From Fragilaria crotonensis (Eukaryota; Bacillariophyta; Fragilariophyceae; Fragilariales; Fragilariaceae): a DNA stretch of 64,000 nt. Location: assembly GCA_022925895.1 (NCBI GenBank), contig JAKSYS010000045.1, positions 1 through 64,000 of the forward strand, in the 5' to 3' direction. Positions 30,302-41,743 of this stretch are shown here, piece after piece. Position numbers and translations under genes: made by a program. Position 1 is the stretch's first letter; every line of letters starts with the position of its first letter. The notes beneath the pieces are model-generated. The model did no database searches and was not told the origin of the DNA. It saw only the letters and a program-made list of their open reading frames with translations.

Positions 30302-33057
30302 TTAAAAGCCCTGCTCGTCTAGAAAAGCGGCAACTGCAGCCTCGTCACGTGCAAGTCGGATGGCTCGTGTACGAATGGCTTCCAATCCCTGTATTAATCT
30401 CGTGCGAGCCGACCCTGGTGGATTGGTGACAAAGTAGGCCTCGACTTGGTTCGCTTCGTCGAGTGTCTTTAGTCCACGACACGAGAATCCAACACAGGCT
30501 CCCCACATGGGACCACCCGCAAATCCTGCCGACAAGAAGCGATTGTAATGTGTGGAAAAGAAATCCCAACAGGCCCGTCCTCCATCATCGGAAGCTGATG
30601 ACAAGGCTCCCAGGGGGAAGGCAATGTCCTGAAGACGCACTTTGCCAGAAAACAAGGTATATTCCAACATTTCCAAATGGCGCCCGCGATCTTGGACAGA
30701 ACCCATGGCCGACAGGCAGTTGCGTTGTTCTTCGGGGAAAGTGCTTGCCTCGTACAGGTTGCGAAGACTGGGATAGACCTGTGCTTCGTCGTACCGTAGA
30801 GCCAAGCGAAAGACAATTCCTTGCAGGTCTCCTGGAATTCCAATTCCATGAGTTACATAGTCGCAGAAACGACGATGGGCTTCCGCGCAAATGGACTCAT
30901 CGCCGGCTCGTCCCATCATGCTAATGACGGATGCTCGTAGTGTACCAGTCCGTTGGGACTCGCCATCTTTGGCATCCCATCCCAGAATATCGAATTGTTT
31001 CGTGTAAATCTTGATAAGGTACGATTGGAATTTAGAAAAGAATGGTTGAGAACGGTAGAGGCGGCACAAGTCACCTAAATTCTCTGAAAGTTCTTGCCAA
31101 ACAGCGTAATCGGCGGTCTCATGTTGACCAAAGTTCTCCACCAGACGCAACGAGTCGACGATGGACGAGTAGCCACTTCGTCCCGCTGCAAAGGAATCAG
31201 AAATGAGCCCGAGTCGATCAATCGCCGACAGTTGGCCATTGGGAACCATGGCGACGGATAGACGTTTCCACTGCTCTGGAGTGTACGCCACTCGAACAAA
31301 GGCAGTTTGGTTGGCATTCAATTTGAACCACTTGCCAGCTTCTGTCCAGTTTTGAATCGCCTCCAAAAGCGCGGGTGTCTCATCACCATCAGGACCGTGG
31401 ATCAACCATGGACCGTGTACTTGATCGTCTCCTTCGACAATCGCAGTCACTGGAATCGGCCAGGAGCTTGCGTCATGAGTGTCACTTTCCGGACCACTGG
31501 CAAGGAATCGAGGAGTTTCGAGCATCCCACTTGAGGTCAATAGTAGTAGCGGGTATCCAGTTTGGAGTGTCCATGGAGTCATTAGCTTTGCCACTGGTTT
31601 GTTGGAAGCTTCCTCGAGAGCCTGCCAAAGCATGTCGGTTGTTGCATTACCGTATGCATGGCGCTGCAAATAAATCTTGAGTCCCTCCATGAAAATGTCG
31701 AATCCGATATAGGATGAGATCATGCGAATCAAGGATGCACCCTTGGCATATGAAATGGCATCAAAAATATCTTGAATCTCATCAGGATGTTGAACTTCCA
31801 CTTCAACAGGATGAGATGACTTCATAGCATCCAAGGACTGCGCAACACCAAAGACAGATTGCACAAACTCCGTCCATGCATCCCAATCTGGAAACAGTGT
31901 ATCAATCGCGACAAATTCCATAAATCGTGCAAATCCTTCATTCAACCACAGCTGTGTCCAAAATTCCATGGTGACAAGATTCCCGAACCATTGATGTGCC
32001 AGTTCGTGACACACGGTCCTGGCAATGCCGCGACGCATCGTTTCCGACGTGGACCCCTCCTGGACCAAAATTTTGGCCTCTCGGTAGGTGACACAGCCCC
32101 AATTTTCCATGGCGCCCGCGGCAAAGTCCGGAATGGCAAGCAAATCACTCTTGATGAGGGGTAGGGAATGTGAAATAAGTTCTGGTAGAGATCGAGACAG
32201 TCAGTGGCAGTTTCTAAACAAAAGAGTCCCTGATGGGCTTTGCCGGGGACAGTGTAAACTGTAGTTTGAATGCCAGATGGACTTGTTTTGGAGATGGCGT
32301 CAAATTCTCCAATGACGAATGCCAACAAGTAGGTTGACATTTTTGGTGTTTTCTGGAAGGTTATTGTCTTGATGAATTCGGACTTTAGAGATGGTCGATT
32401 GGTACCAGTGTGTGATGCACTGACCGTTGTGGTATGAACCGACTCGAGCGGTGTGTTGGATATGCATTGCAAATGTGCAGGAATCGTAACCACAAGTTGG
32501 AAGGTGGCCTTATGAGCCGGTTCGTCAATGCATGGAAATGCGCGACGGGCATCAGTGGCTTGGAATTGAGTGGTGGCCATGGTGCGTTGAGATGTACCAT
32601 CCAATCCAGTGTATGTCGATCGATAGAATCCTCTCATTTGGTCATTCAAAATACCTGAAAACAAAATCTGTGCAGTGTAGGATACTCCCGGCTTCCATCC
32701 AGGAAAGGCGTCGTCCAAGATGATTTCGACTGTTTGATGTTGAATGTTGTAACGAAACTCCACTCCAGTCCCCTTGTCCGCAGCAGTTGTTGTTTCATCG
32801 GTTTGATTGCTATCAACACTGGTAACATGGCATGACAGTATCTGCAGTTCCAAGCAATGCAACAACAAGGTTGAACCCTCCTGGTCATGTGCCTCCTCGT
32901 TCTCCTTCGTCGTCGTCATTTGTTGCATGCGCATGTGCATGGTCAAATGTCCATCAAACACATGTCGATCAAGATCAATGTTGGTATAGTTGAGATCATA
33001 GTGATAAGGTACCACAGTGATGGGAAGACGACCCTTTTGCGCTTCGGGAGATGTCAT
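30302..33057 (-). CDS. M1-family zinc aminopeptidase (puromycin-sensitive type), one frame break
   Basis: Removes N-terminal amino acids from peptides. The N-terminal domain begins RLPITVVPYHYDL, typical of the family. The substrate motif GAMEN is present (FAAGAMENWG, about 32120), then the zinc site HELAHQWFGN with the downstream Glu in WLNEGFARFMEF. The C-terminal part is helical (ERAP1-like domain). I start at ATG 33057; the open frame reaches 33141 but only through a GTG that looks more like a splice donor. A frame change at about 32156-32161, next to a run of G on the plus strand, separates the two large open segments. One added base gives 2757 nt, that is 918 residues, close to the usual 850-950. 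There is no signal peptide, so a cytosolic enzyme is likely. Confidence 0.9.
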
Positions 33058-33716
33058 GTGTTCTTGCAATGAATTGAGGTGAGGTTGTAGACTTGGATGA
33101 TAAACACTTCCCTTCGCTGATGATTGTATCTTGTATCTCACGTCTCTGGTAACAGCCCGAAAAATGACATTTGGGTGGGATCTTTCAGAGCGCCCTCGTC
33201 TGATGCCTGCGATCCTTCGTGTTTCGACATGCTTCTCATGAGCTCAGAATATCAAACAGTACAAGGTAGTAGTACAAGCCATGCTGTACTGCTCTGGTAT
33301 ATAGTACAGTACTTGATACTCGTATTTGTATTTTGGCCAATTCCAAGTAACTGGAGTACTGAAGTACATTACTGTTGCGGTGGTGAAACACGTGACATAG
33401 CTACAGTAGCGCATCCTCGTTCCATGTACCATACCCATGTACATACAAAGATTCCAGATTCCATAGTTCCCTGTGGTTCTGACAAATGTCGCGGCCGCTC
33501 ACTCATCATTCTCCACTTCATTCGTCACTGTCATCAGCCATCAACTTTTTTGTTGGTGGTAGTTGAATGATAGTAACAAGTCGGTTGCGTCGATCATAAT
33601 CTGTCAGCAGTGTTCTTGAACCTTGTGCTGGAAACAAACAACATCAAGAAACAAGGAAGTAAGCAGTAGTACACGACATTGTGACAAGGCAAGGATCGCA
33701 TTACAACCAATTGACC
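33058..33716. promoter_or_regulatory. Divergent promoter region between aminopeptidase and GLDH
   Basis: No gene is supported. The part from about 33437 to 33690 is also found, diverged, at 39190-39425 before the GLDH pseudogene, so it was copied together with that gene. GTAC words occur at 33270-33420. A NotI-like GCGGCCGC sits at 33490. Confidence 0.5.
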
Positions 33717-35594
33717 ATGATGGCAACCCGACAAGTAATCAAAGCTGCGGCTCGGCACCGCATTGGCGTTAGGAATGCATCAGCAGCAAGAACAAGCGTT
33801 TCTAAGGTACAGGAAGGGTATCGGTTTCGGTATCTGTCAGTCTCGACTGATACCTCGTCATCATCGTCATCATCATCGTGGATTGCTGGGATCGCAGGAG
33901 CAACCACAATCCTAGCCGCAACGGCACTCTTGTCCTTATCAAATTCAAACCAAACAACTCGATTGGATCAACAGCAGCAACAACAACCGGACAGCACCAG
34001 TGACACCACCAACAACACTGGCGACGCGACCACGATCTTGAATTGGAGTGGCACACACGCCGTTCACACTCACAATTTTTGGGAACCAGATACTATGAAA
34101 GAGTTGGAACAACTGGTCCAACAATGTCACATGGAAGGGATTCCTATTCGTCCACTAGGATCCGCCCTCAGTCCGAATGGAATTGGATTTCATTCCAAAG
34201 GAATGGTCAGTTTGGCCAATATCGATAAGATCCTTGACATTAACAAGGATGCCATGACTGTGACGGTCCAAGCGGGCGCGCGGGTCCGCGATGTCGTCAA
34301 CGCCTTGAGACCACACGGTCTCACCTTGCCCAATTTAGCATCAATTGCCGAACAACAAATGGGTGGCTTTGTGCAAGTGGGTGCCCATGGGACTGGTGCG
34401 ACGATTGCACCTGTCGATCATTATGTGACGAAATTGAAACTCATTACACCCGCCTTGGGGCCGATTGAATTGACGAATGAGACGGATCCACAATTATTCC
34501 AACTTGCCAAGGTGGGATTGGGATGTTTGGGAGTGGTAGCAGAAGTTACCATGCAATGCATCCCCGCACATAATCTTGTGGAGCATACATATGTTTTGAC
34601 GAGGAAGGAGGCAAAGGAACAGTTGTCACACTTGTTGGTAACTCACAAGCATGTGAGGTACATGTGGATACCGTATGCCGACGCGGTTGTCGTGGTGACC
34701 AATGATCCAGAAGATAGTCATGTCGTTGAGAATGTACCGAGGAATCAAATGGAATACACGGATGAGGAGCGATTTGCGCCATTTCGAAATTTATTGGTCC
34801 AGTTGTCGAATACGACAAGGACTGCTACGACGACGAACACAGCAGAAGAAGAAGAAGAACGACAGCAACAAGAATCTGCTGTTACGTTAGAAAGTTTGCG
34901 CGGCATGGGATTTGGAGAATTGCGGGATATGTTATTGGCAATTGACCCCTTGGATGTGGAGCACGTGAAAGTCGTGAATGAAGCAGAAGCCGAGTTTTGG
35001 AGAAAGAGTCATGGATATCAGACGAAACCAAGCGATGAGTTGTTACAATTTGATTGTGGAGGACAGCAGTGGGTTTGGGAAATCGCGTTTCCGACCGGGA
35101 CCTTGAACGAAAATAATGGCAATGATATGACGTTTGTTGAACAATTATTGCAGGGGATTGAAGAACAAAACATTCCAGCACACTCGCCGATTGAACAGCG
35201 TTGGTCCGCATCCTCGTCTTCGTTAATGTCACCGGTTCATGGCGATGCGGACGACGGATCATTGCATACTTGGGTCGGCATCATCATGTATTTGCCGCTG
35301 ACCGACGATGAACGACAGAGATGTGCGATAACGGAACGCTTCACGGGCGAGTACTGTGCACTGATGCGCCAATTGGGTTCCGATGTGAATATGGCCAGTC
35401 ATTGGGCCAAATTGGAGATCCCGACCAACATGTGGCATCTGGTGGACCTGCAACACAACCTCAAGAAGCGATATCCCATTCGTTTGTTTGAAAAAGCACG
35501 TCAGATGCTGGATCCGAAAGATATTTTGGGCAATCCAATGATCAATCTAGCGTTTGGATCCAATTTGAAGAATTTGGGGAAGGATTTGCGATAG
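33717..35594 (+). CDS. GLDH: L-galactono-1,4-lactone dehydrogenase (aldonolactone oxidoreductase)
   Basis: Catalyses the last step of ascorbate synthesis, oxidising an aldonolactone to ascorbate, in plants coupled to cytochrome c in the mitochondrial inner membrane. The 625-residue frame is intact. Residues 1-50 look like a mitochondrial presequence (RQVIKAAARHRIGVRNASAA) followed by a Ser run and a hydrophobic helix (IAGIAGATTILAATALLSL). The FAD-binding domain shows RPLGSALSPNGIGF, VQAGARVRDVVNALRPHGLT and GGFVQVGAHGTGA, close to plant GLDH. The C-terminal ALO domain carries the active-site HWAK (SHWAKLE) and ends NLAFGSNLKNLGKD. Plant GLDH has Leu or Ala where FAD-linking oxidases have His; here too GAHGTGA lies in the non-covalent context. 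The start is the first of two adjacent ATGs (33717); the open frame upstream begins with GTG. An acidic insert (TAEEEEERQQQE, about residue 385) is unusual. Confidence 0.9.
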   Translation: MMATRQVIKAAARHRIGVRNASAARTSVSKVQEGYRFRYLSVSTDTSSSSSSSSWIAGIAGATTILAATALLSLSNSNQTTRLDQQQQQQPDSTSDTTNNTGDATTILNWSGTHAVHTHNFWEPDTMKELEQLVQQCHMEGIPIRPLGSALSPNGIGFHSKGMVSLANIDKILDINKDAMTVTVQAGARVRDVVNALRPHGLTLPNLASIAEQQMGGFVQVGAHGTGATIAPVDHYVTKLKLITPALGPIELTNETDPQLFQLAKVGLGCLGVVAEVTMQCIPAHNLVEHTYVLTRKEAKEQLSHLLVTHKHVRYMWIPYADAVVVVTNDPEDSHVVENVPRNQMEYTDEERFAPFRNLLVQLSNTTRTATTTNTAEEEEERQQQESAVTLESLRGMGFGELRDMLLAIDPLDVEHVKVVNEAEAEFWRKSHGYQTKPSDELLQFDCGGQQWVWEIAFPTGTLNENNGNDMTFVEQLLQGIEEQNIPAHSPIEQRWSASSSSLMSPVHGDADDGSLHTWVGIIMYLPLTDDERQRCAITERFTGEYCALMRQLGSDVNMASHWAKLEIPTNMWHLVDLQHNLKKRYPIRLFEKARQMLDPKDILGNPMINLAFGSNLKNLGKDLR

Positions 35595-36018
35595 AGAATC
35601 TCGCCTTGGGAAAGTGTCAGCATTCATGCCCTACATGAAGGGCCTATGATTGACGCGGTGAATATGGGTCGTCGCCAACGGTGATTTGATGCCTTATGGT
35701 GGAAAAATGAAAGCAAGCACACAATTAAGAAGAAAAAATCTGAAGTCTTATTAACTTGCCACTTACTCCTGACATGAAAGTTACTTGAGACAAGGCAACG
35801 GTGATACGTTTCTACTGCTGTGGTTAACTGCAGTAACAAACTTCGAAATTTTGCGAGATATTGCGCTGTAGTACATTGTAGCTGCTAGCTACGGGTATAT
35901 AGGAATTTCTACCAACGATGGAGTAGTAAATATTAACTACTGCATTACAGCCTTGGCGGACACTGTCGTCGAGCCAAAGTCTCCTCTGAGAATCGAAAGA
36001 TTCACATTGAAACCAGGA
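35595..36018. other. Intergenic between convergent GLDH and GPCR genes
   Basis: The first 70 bases are also copied behind the pseudogene at 40121-40190. No gene is seen; it holds the 3' ends of two convergent genes. Confidence 0.4.
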
Positions 36019-38571
36019 TCATGCTGGGCCTTCTAGAAGCGAAGAGGAGGGCCTCAGGGATCGTTTTCTGTCGAATTTGCGCTGGTTTCGCAATGATACC
36101 TTCGGCAGGAAGATTGGAAGCAACACCCCAACAGACGTGATGACGATAAGAATCGTACGGACCAGGAAAAAGGCCCCAGCGTCATTCTTCACTAGAAACA
36201 AAACTGGCAATCCAAGAACCGCTGCTTCCGTCAACATCAGCATGGAAATCGCAATGCTCTCATGCTCGTTGACTTCGGTTTCGTAGTTGCGACTCAGATA
36301 GCTTTGCCAGTTCGCAATAACCAAGGCGGACGCGTTCAGCAAGAAAAAGAACACGTAAAAGATGGTCTGGTTGGTTTGCGATTCGCAGGCGCATGATCCG
36401 GCCGTTTTGGTGACCCGACCGTACGTATCGTAGCTAGACAAATCGCCACGCACCCAACGCAGCGGATCCACCGCCGTCCAAACCGCCAGGAGTGTAAAGT
36501 TCAGCACGAGCAGAATGGCGAACGGGTACAGAACATCCTTGACCTCAATTTGAACACGTTTGAAGCGCTTGGCGGAGGCAAGCAATTTGTTCAGTCTCCA
36601 AAGTTTGCAGAAAAGAGCAGAAAAAATAGTCCTGAAGATTCGGATTATGGCCAAAATATGTGGGTCAGATGCCGAGGAACAGAATGAAAGACGAGCCCGC
36701 GAATCATCATTCACTTACGTAAATCCAGCCGACAGCAGCCAGAGCTGAGACATGCATGCAACGTCCAATGCCTGCTTCGAGACAGGTTCCTGGAGGCCCA
36801 TTGGTATGATGGAGGTTGCCATCACTATCACGCCAACGCAGAGCATGTACAGAAAGGGTGGTTGTGAGCCGCGGATGACCTTGGATCTACGGTAGTATCT
36901 TGTGAACAACATCCAACCCACAGCGTTGAGAATCGTAAGCCCACAGAGCACCAGGCCGCTTATTCGAATCCCTTGGCCGATTAAGCTCTGATCGACTTCT
37001 AAGGGAGGCAATTGATCGGGCGGAGTTGTAGAGTTGTCGGCAAATATGAATGGTGTGACTTGCACAGCCGCTTTGTCGCTGCTACTGAGATCGTAGTGGC
37101 TTGCAACTCTCGCCTGAAACCGGAGCTTATCCCCCACGGAACCCTGACTGTCAGTGAGCATGTTCATCAGTGCATATCGCACCGTGTTGACATCTCTGGA
37201 CTGAGTTTTGGGGTCCAGCCGAACCTTTCCAGACGCGCCGTCGAATTCGACATTGGTCACGGCTTCAAAGAACTCAATGTTTGTGAAGATTTCTTTTTGG
37301 ATCGAGCATGCTGCAAGACCCGATGCGATTATTGCGTCGTACGAAAGTGTTACCCACCAAGAGTATTCAGGTACATTCTCCGTCAAATTGAAATCCGAGA
37401 AGGTTTTGCGATCCAAATTTTTCTGGGCGTCGAGGGCCGGATGTACAAGGCAGGATGAGATTGGATGAAAATAGATGACATGTGAACACCTATGCAAACG
37501 TCAAATCTGACTCACCATTGCCGAAATGAACTCCTCCTGCAATTCAGAATCGAATTGAAATCCCATGAAATTTGTTTCCATGTTTCCGGTGACATCGGGG
37601 TCCATAGTTTTGTAACCAATACCATTCAGAGCCTCAACTATCGGGTCGTCCGCGTCGAACTCCTTCCCATCCAGACCAGTATCATTCATCATCCAGAAAT
37701 ATCCTGGTCCCGTTATCCCTGCTTCAGCTACCGATCTCAGTAACTGCTCATCCTCGCCTAGGGCAAGGCCATAAAAATACTTGAGATTTGCGGCCTTGAG
37801 TGTTTGGATTGCGGCTTCCATAGACTTGGGATCTGATGGCTCAAACGAAACAGTGGTTATGCTCATCCCTGCACCAGCTTCATGAAGGTGTTTAGCGTAA
37901 TTAATGCCTTGCTCTTCGTGCACGTGAATCACTCCGAAATTCGTCACGCCGAGCGACCTCATGTGATGGACCACGAGGCGAGCGTCAGCCTGGTCATTCG
38001 GAATGATTCTTGCAAACGTTGGAAAAGTGGCTCCGTTGTCGAGCTCAGTCGACCCAGAGAAAGGAGTTATGTGAGGCACCCCGTACACGCCCGTCATGAC
38101 TGCTACCGCTTTGTTCTCTCTGCTGTAAGTACACCCAACTATCGCCATCGGGTCTGGCTTGGCAATTGAATGGTTCGCCTCCAAAATGATCTGGATAGCC
38201 AGCCTCGCAGCTTCGACAGGACTGCCGTGCGAATCATAAATTTCGGTTGTCAGCTGAATGTCGCAGCCCTCGAGTAGATGAGGAAGGTGAGGAAGCACTT
38301 CTGGATTCCGGTCGTTAAAGTGCTTGAATGCTAGGAAAGCCCCGAGTGAGGGGTACAGATCCCACGGCTCTACTGCAAAACTCCCATCTTCCTGTGGGTA
38401 TGCGAACGTTAAGATAATTGGAATGTGTGCCAATCGAGTGGTTTCGTTCAATCGTAAAACAGCCGCATACTCAGGAACTGTCATGACAACGAGCTTCGAA
38501 ATTCGCCTCGCTGCCAATTCTGGTGGCCTGATTCTCCAACAGGTAGGTGGCTTTGCTGTTCTGGTGCACAA
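36019..38571 (-). CDS. Class C (GABA-B-like) G-protein-coupled receptor, three exons, 5' end uncertain
   Basis: Exons as read: 38571-37516, 37422-36719 and 36631-36019; introns of 93 and 87 bp with GTGAGT..CAG and GTAAGT..CAG borders join in phases 0 and 2, giving about 790 residues with no stop. Residues 50-450 form a Venus-flytrap ligand-binding domain (NETTRLAHIPIILTF at the start, DPMAIVGCTYS, ATFPTFARIIPNDQADARL, LAACS). Seven hydrophobic segments follow, beginning ISGLVLCGLTILNAVGWMLF and including FLYMLCVGVIVMATSIIPMG. The loop after TM3, FSALFCKLWRLNKLL, matches the conserved SLFAKTWRV region of GABA-B receptors. The ligand cannot be told. No signal peptide lies at the first ATG (38484); an acceptor-like AG near 38543 suggests a missing upstream exon. 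Confidence 0.85.
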
Positions 38572-39190
38572 TTAGGGTGCTTTGTATCAGATTTCTGACT
38601 GTAGAGGAGATTGGAATGAAGTACCAGAAATCAGAATAAAGCTTTAGACGTAGCTCTCTTCGCTCGGAGCTTCAATTCGCTCGGAGCCTCAGCAGTGGTA
38701 CCACCAGTGGAGTACTCCAAATGAGATGTTGTCAAGTCCTGCTGTCGTACTGTCGGAATTTGCAATCGGACGAGAAAAGCCTTTTTGTGGCAAACATGAA
38801 AATCTATCGTTGAAGGTCTTGACTTTCCGAAACGTCATCGGGACATTTGGGAACAGTTTTTTTTTCCGTACCGGTTCATACTACTTGACAGTCTCCTCGT
38901 AACTCAACATGAACCCCGTTTATCATTTCGTATGCACGTGGCACAACCAGTCCTTTCTGAAATTGTCTTCGTGAGTCATCGTAATGGAGGAGATCTCTTA
39001 TCATTGGAGACCGAAGACCGAAGTACACACCTTTTTCGATAGAACTTGTGAGACAAAGACATTGACGTTTTGTATTCCGCTAAAAAGCAAGAGCCCAAAT
39101 TACAATTTTTTGCGGGGTTGGGCTTGGGCAATACTGTATCTCGATGAGTTGATTTATCTCCCCACTGTGACCTTGCCTCCATCAGTGTCT
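38572..39190. other. Intergenic, upstream of the GPCR gene
   Basis: No supported gene; likely contains a first exon and promoter of the receptor. Minus-strand frame 39182-38976 has no recognisable feature. Confidence 0.35.
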
Positions 39191-40192
39191 TTGTACATGA
39201 GAATATTCCAGATTCCTATGTTCCCTGTGGTTCTGACATTGTCGAGGTCAGTCATCATTGCTGCCTTCATTCGTCATCATGGCATCCTTTGTTGTTGTTT
39301 GTACGGTACGACAGCAGTGATAAGTCCGTTGCGTCCATAATAGTCAGTCAGCAGTGTTCTTGAACCTCGTTGGAAACAAATAACAGCAAGAAGCAAGGGA
39401 AGTAAACATATGGACACTGCAACATAACAAGAGGAACAACAGCAGCAACAAGAATGTGCAGTTACATTAGAGGGTTTGTGGGGCATGGGATTTGTAGAAT
39501 TGCGGGATATGTTATTGGCAATTGACCCCTTGGATGTGGAGCACGTGAAAGTAGTGAATGAAGCGGAAAACGAGTTTTGGAGGAAAAGCCATGGATATAA
39601 GACGAAGCCAAGTGATTAGTTGTACAATTTTGATTGTGGAGGACAGCAGTGGGTTTGGGAGATCGCGTTTCCTACCGGGACCTTGAACGAAAATAATAGC
39701 AACGACATGACGTATGCAGAACAGTTATTGCAGGGGAATTAGGAACAATGAATGTCACCCGTCCATGGCGATGCGGACGACGGATCATGGCATACTTGGG
39801 TTGGCATCATCATGTACTTGCCCCTGGCCGACGATGAGCGTCAGAGACGTGCCATAACGGAACGCTTCACGGGTGAGTACTGCGCACTGATGCGCCAGTT
39901 GGGTTCCGATGTGAATATGGCCAGTCATTGGGCCAAATTGGAGATCCCGACCAACATGTGGCATCTTGTGGTCATGCAACACAACCTCAAGAAGCGATAT
40001 CCCATTCGTTTGTTTGAAAAAGCGCGTGAAATGCTGGATCCGAAAGATATCTTGGGCAATCCGATGATCAATCTAGCGTTTGGATCCAATTTGAAGAATT
40101 TGGGGAAGGATTTGCGATAGATAATCTCGCCTCGGGAAAGTGTCAGCATTCATGCCCTACATGAAGGGCCTACGAGTGACGCGGTCAAGGTG
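39191..40192 (+). pseudogene. Truncated GLDH pseudogene, copy of 33437-35667
   Basis: This is a second, partial copy of the GLDH locus about 5 kb away. Its left part matches the upstream region of the real gene, then jumps directly (near 39430) to sequence equal to 34860 onward, so about 1.15 kb covering the presequence and FAD domain is missing. In the remaining coding part there is an in-frame TAG at 39617, other small indels, and a deletion of roughly 65 bp near 39740. Only the last 122 codons (39752-40120), including HWAKLEIPTN, are open and nearly identical to the parent. The 3' flank is also copied for about 70 bp. Since upstream and downstream DNA are included and no poly(A) is seen, the copy arose by DNA duplication rather than by reverse transcription. 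Confidence 0.9.
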
Positions 40193-40252
40193 GGAAATGA
40201 AAAGAAACACAAACATGCAAGTCTTCTTCAACAATTGCTTTGTCAAAAAAAT

Positions 40253-41743
40253 TTAGAGTATTGAATTCTGGCCGCTGCCATTCGTGTCATCCACTTTGTA
40301 ATTAATAGACGGCAAGGCGAATTCTGCCTGATTCATTTGCATTGCCTTGGCGATCGCCAGAAGTACGGACTGTCTCAAAATGACATAGTCTCCAGATCCA
40401 GGAGGTACTGCAAAGTGGCATGTCACTTGGGCCTCAATGTGATCTGGTTCGTATTTGGTCAAGACAGCCTGAAAGGGTTTACTGCCATCGGTAATTAAAC
40501 TCGGCGAGCACGTGACTCGAATTGCCTCCAGGATATCTCCCAGTATCTTTGGTAGCTTATCAATATCCTTGTATTGAAATCTCAATGCCTGCCTGAATCT
40601 TGATCTAGTGATGCGACTCATATTGCTAACTCGCTCCTTTGCCAATTGTGAATTGGGGATCATGGTAACAATATTGTCATATCCACAGAGTTCCGTCTCG
40701 ACCAATCCAATTTTGAGTACCGTCCCCTCGGATCCATCCCCCAATCGAATGTCATCCCCTTCCTCAAAGGCATCCCACGCTTGCAACACGACACCCGCCA
40801 CTATATTTTCTGCCAAATCTCGACTTGCCAAGGAGAAGGTAATGGCACCCAAACTCCCAGCGGCAAAGATGGATTGCAATCGCATGCCATAATCAATTTC
40901 CAATTCACTGAGAACGACGGCGGATGCGACCAGAATCAAAATCATATCCAACAATTTGTCATAGAGGGTGACACGTCCCAATCGTGTTCCGGAAATGGCA
41001 CGTTTCAAAACAATGCGCTTGGCTGTACTTACGGATTGTGCCAACCAAATTGTGAAGACAACTTGGAGTGCTTCTTGTCGCAAATGAATCGCAAGGGATG
41101 GAGGTATGGAAAAGAACAAGAGCGATTGTTCTTGTTGTTGTATTGGTGATTGTTGATATTGTGGTTGAAGGAGAATCCAATTCATGACGGAGAGATATGC
41201 ATAGACTTGAGCTGCGAATGGAATACTCTTGGCAGCAGAATAGAGAAATGTTTGTTGGAATTGTTGTTCACGTTGTTCTCCGTCATCTTGATTTTGTTGT
41301 GGGAGCATGATTTGTATCAGAGGATCCATGATGATGCTGAGAGTGGTTGCCAACGAAATGCCAATGGCAAGTTGAGAATCCCAAACAAATTGGTTGTGAA
41401 TGGTAGTGGCGGTTGTTGCAGTATCCAGACTGAGACCCAATGCGGTGCGTTTCAATGATGGTTTGGTCGTCACCGGCCGACGAAATCTATTATTGGCATT
41501 TGAGGTTCGGGATCTACCGGTGGATTCATTCCGATTTCTGTGGCGTAACATCATCGCCATTATTGTCGTCCTTGTCGTCGACGTCGTTGATGATGACGAT
41601 GATGTTCTTGTTGTACATGATGATGGACATGACTTTCGTCGCAATCGCCCCTGGCCAATTGGAGCCAATATGAACGCAATAATCGGGTCAACAAGCAGCA
41701 GTATCAACAGTATCACCAACTGTAATAATTTCATCGTCTTCAT
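40253..41743 (-). CDS. MscS-type mechanosensitive ion channel, probably plastid membrane
   Basis: A 496-residue intact frame. I start at ATG 41743; the open frame begins with GTG at 41752. Residues 1-25 are a strong signal peptide (KLLQLVILLILLLVDPIIAF) with AF at the likely cleavage site, followed by a Ser/Thr/Arg-rich segment, as in diatom bipartite plastid targeting. Several membrane helices follow. The conserved MscS pore helix and beta domain are visible: IFAAGSLGAITFSLASRDLAENIVAG (Gly/Ala-rich TM3), then WDAFEEGDDIRLGDGSEGTVLKIGL, and TMIPNSQLAKERVSNMSR, all as in bacterial MscS and plant MSL2/3 proteins. These channels release osmolytes under membrane tension; in plant plastids they control size and shape. 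The pseudogene ends only 60 bp from its stop. Confidence 0.87.
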   Translation of the reverse strand: MKTMKLLQLVILLILLLVDPIIAFILAPIGQGRLRRKSCPSSCTTRTSSSSSTTSTTRTTIMAMMLRHRNRNESTGRSRTSNANNRFRRPVTTKPSLKRTALGLSLDTATTATTIHNQFVWDSQLAIGISLATTLSIIMDPLIQIMLPQQNQDDGEQREQQFQQTFLYSAAKSIPFAAQVYAYLSVMNWILLQPQYQQSPIQQQEQSLLFFSIPPSLAIHLRQEALQVVFTIWLAQSVSTAKRIVLKRAISGTRLGRVTLYDKLLDMILILVASAVVLSELEIDYGMRLQSIFAAGSLGAITFSLASRDLAENIVAGVVLQAWDAFEEGDDIRLGDGSEGTVLKIGLVETELCGYDNIVTMIPNSQLAKERVSNMSRITRSRFRQALRFQYKDIDKLPKILGDILEAIRVTCSPSLITDGSKPFQAVLTKYEPDHIEAQVTCHFAVPPGSGDYVILRQSVLLAIAKAMQMNQAEFALPSINYKVDDTNGSGQNSIL

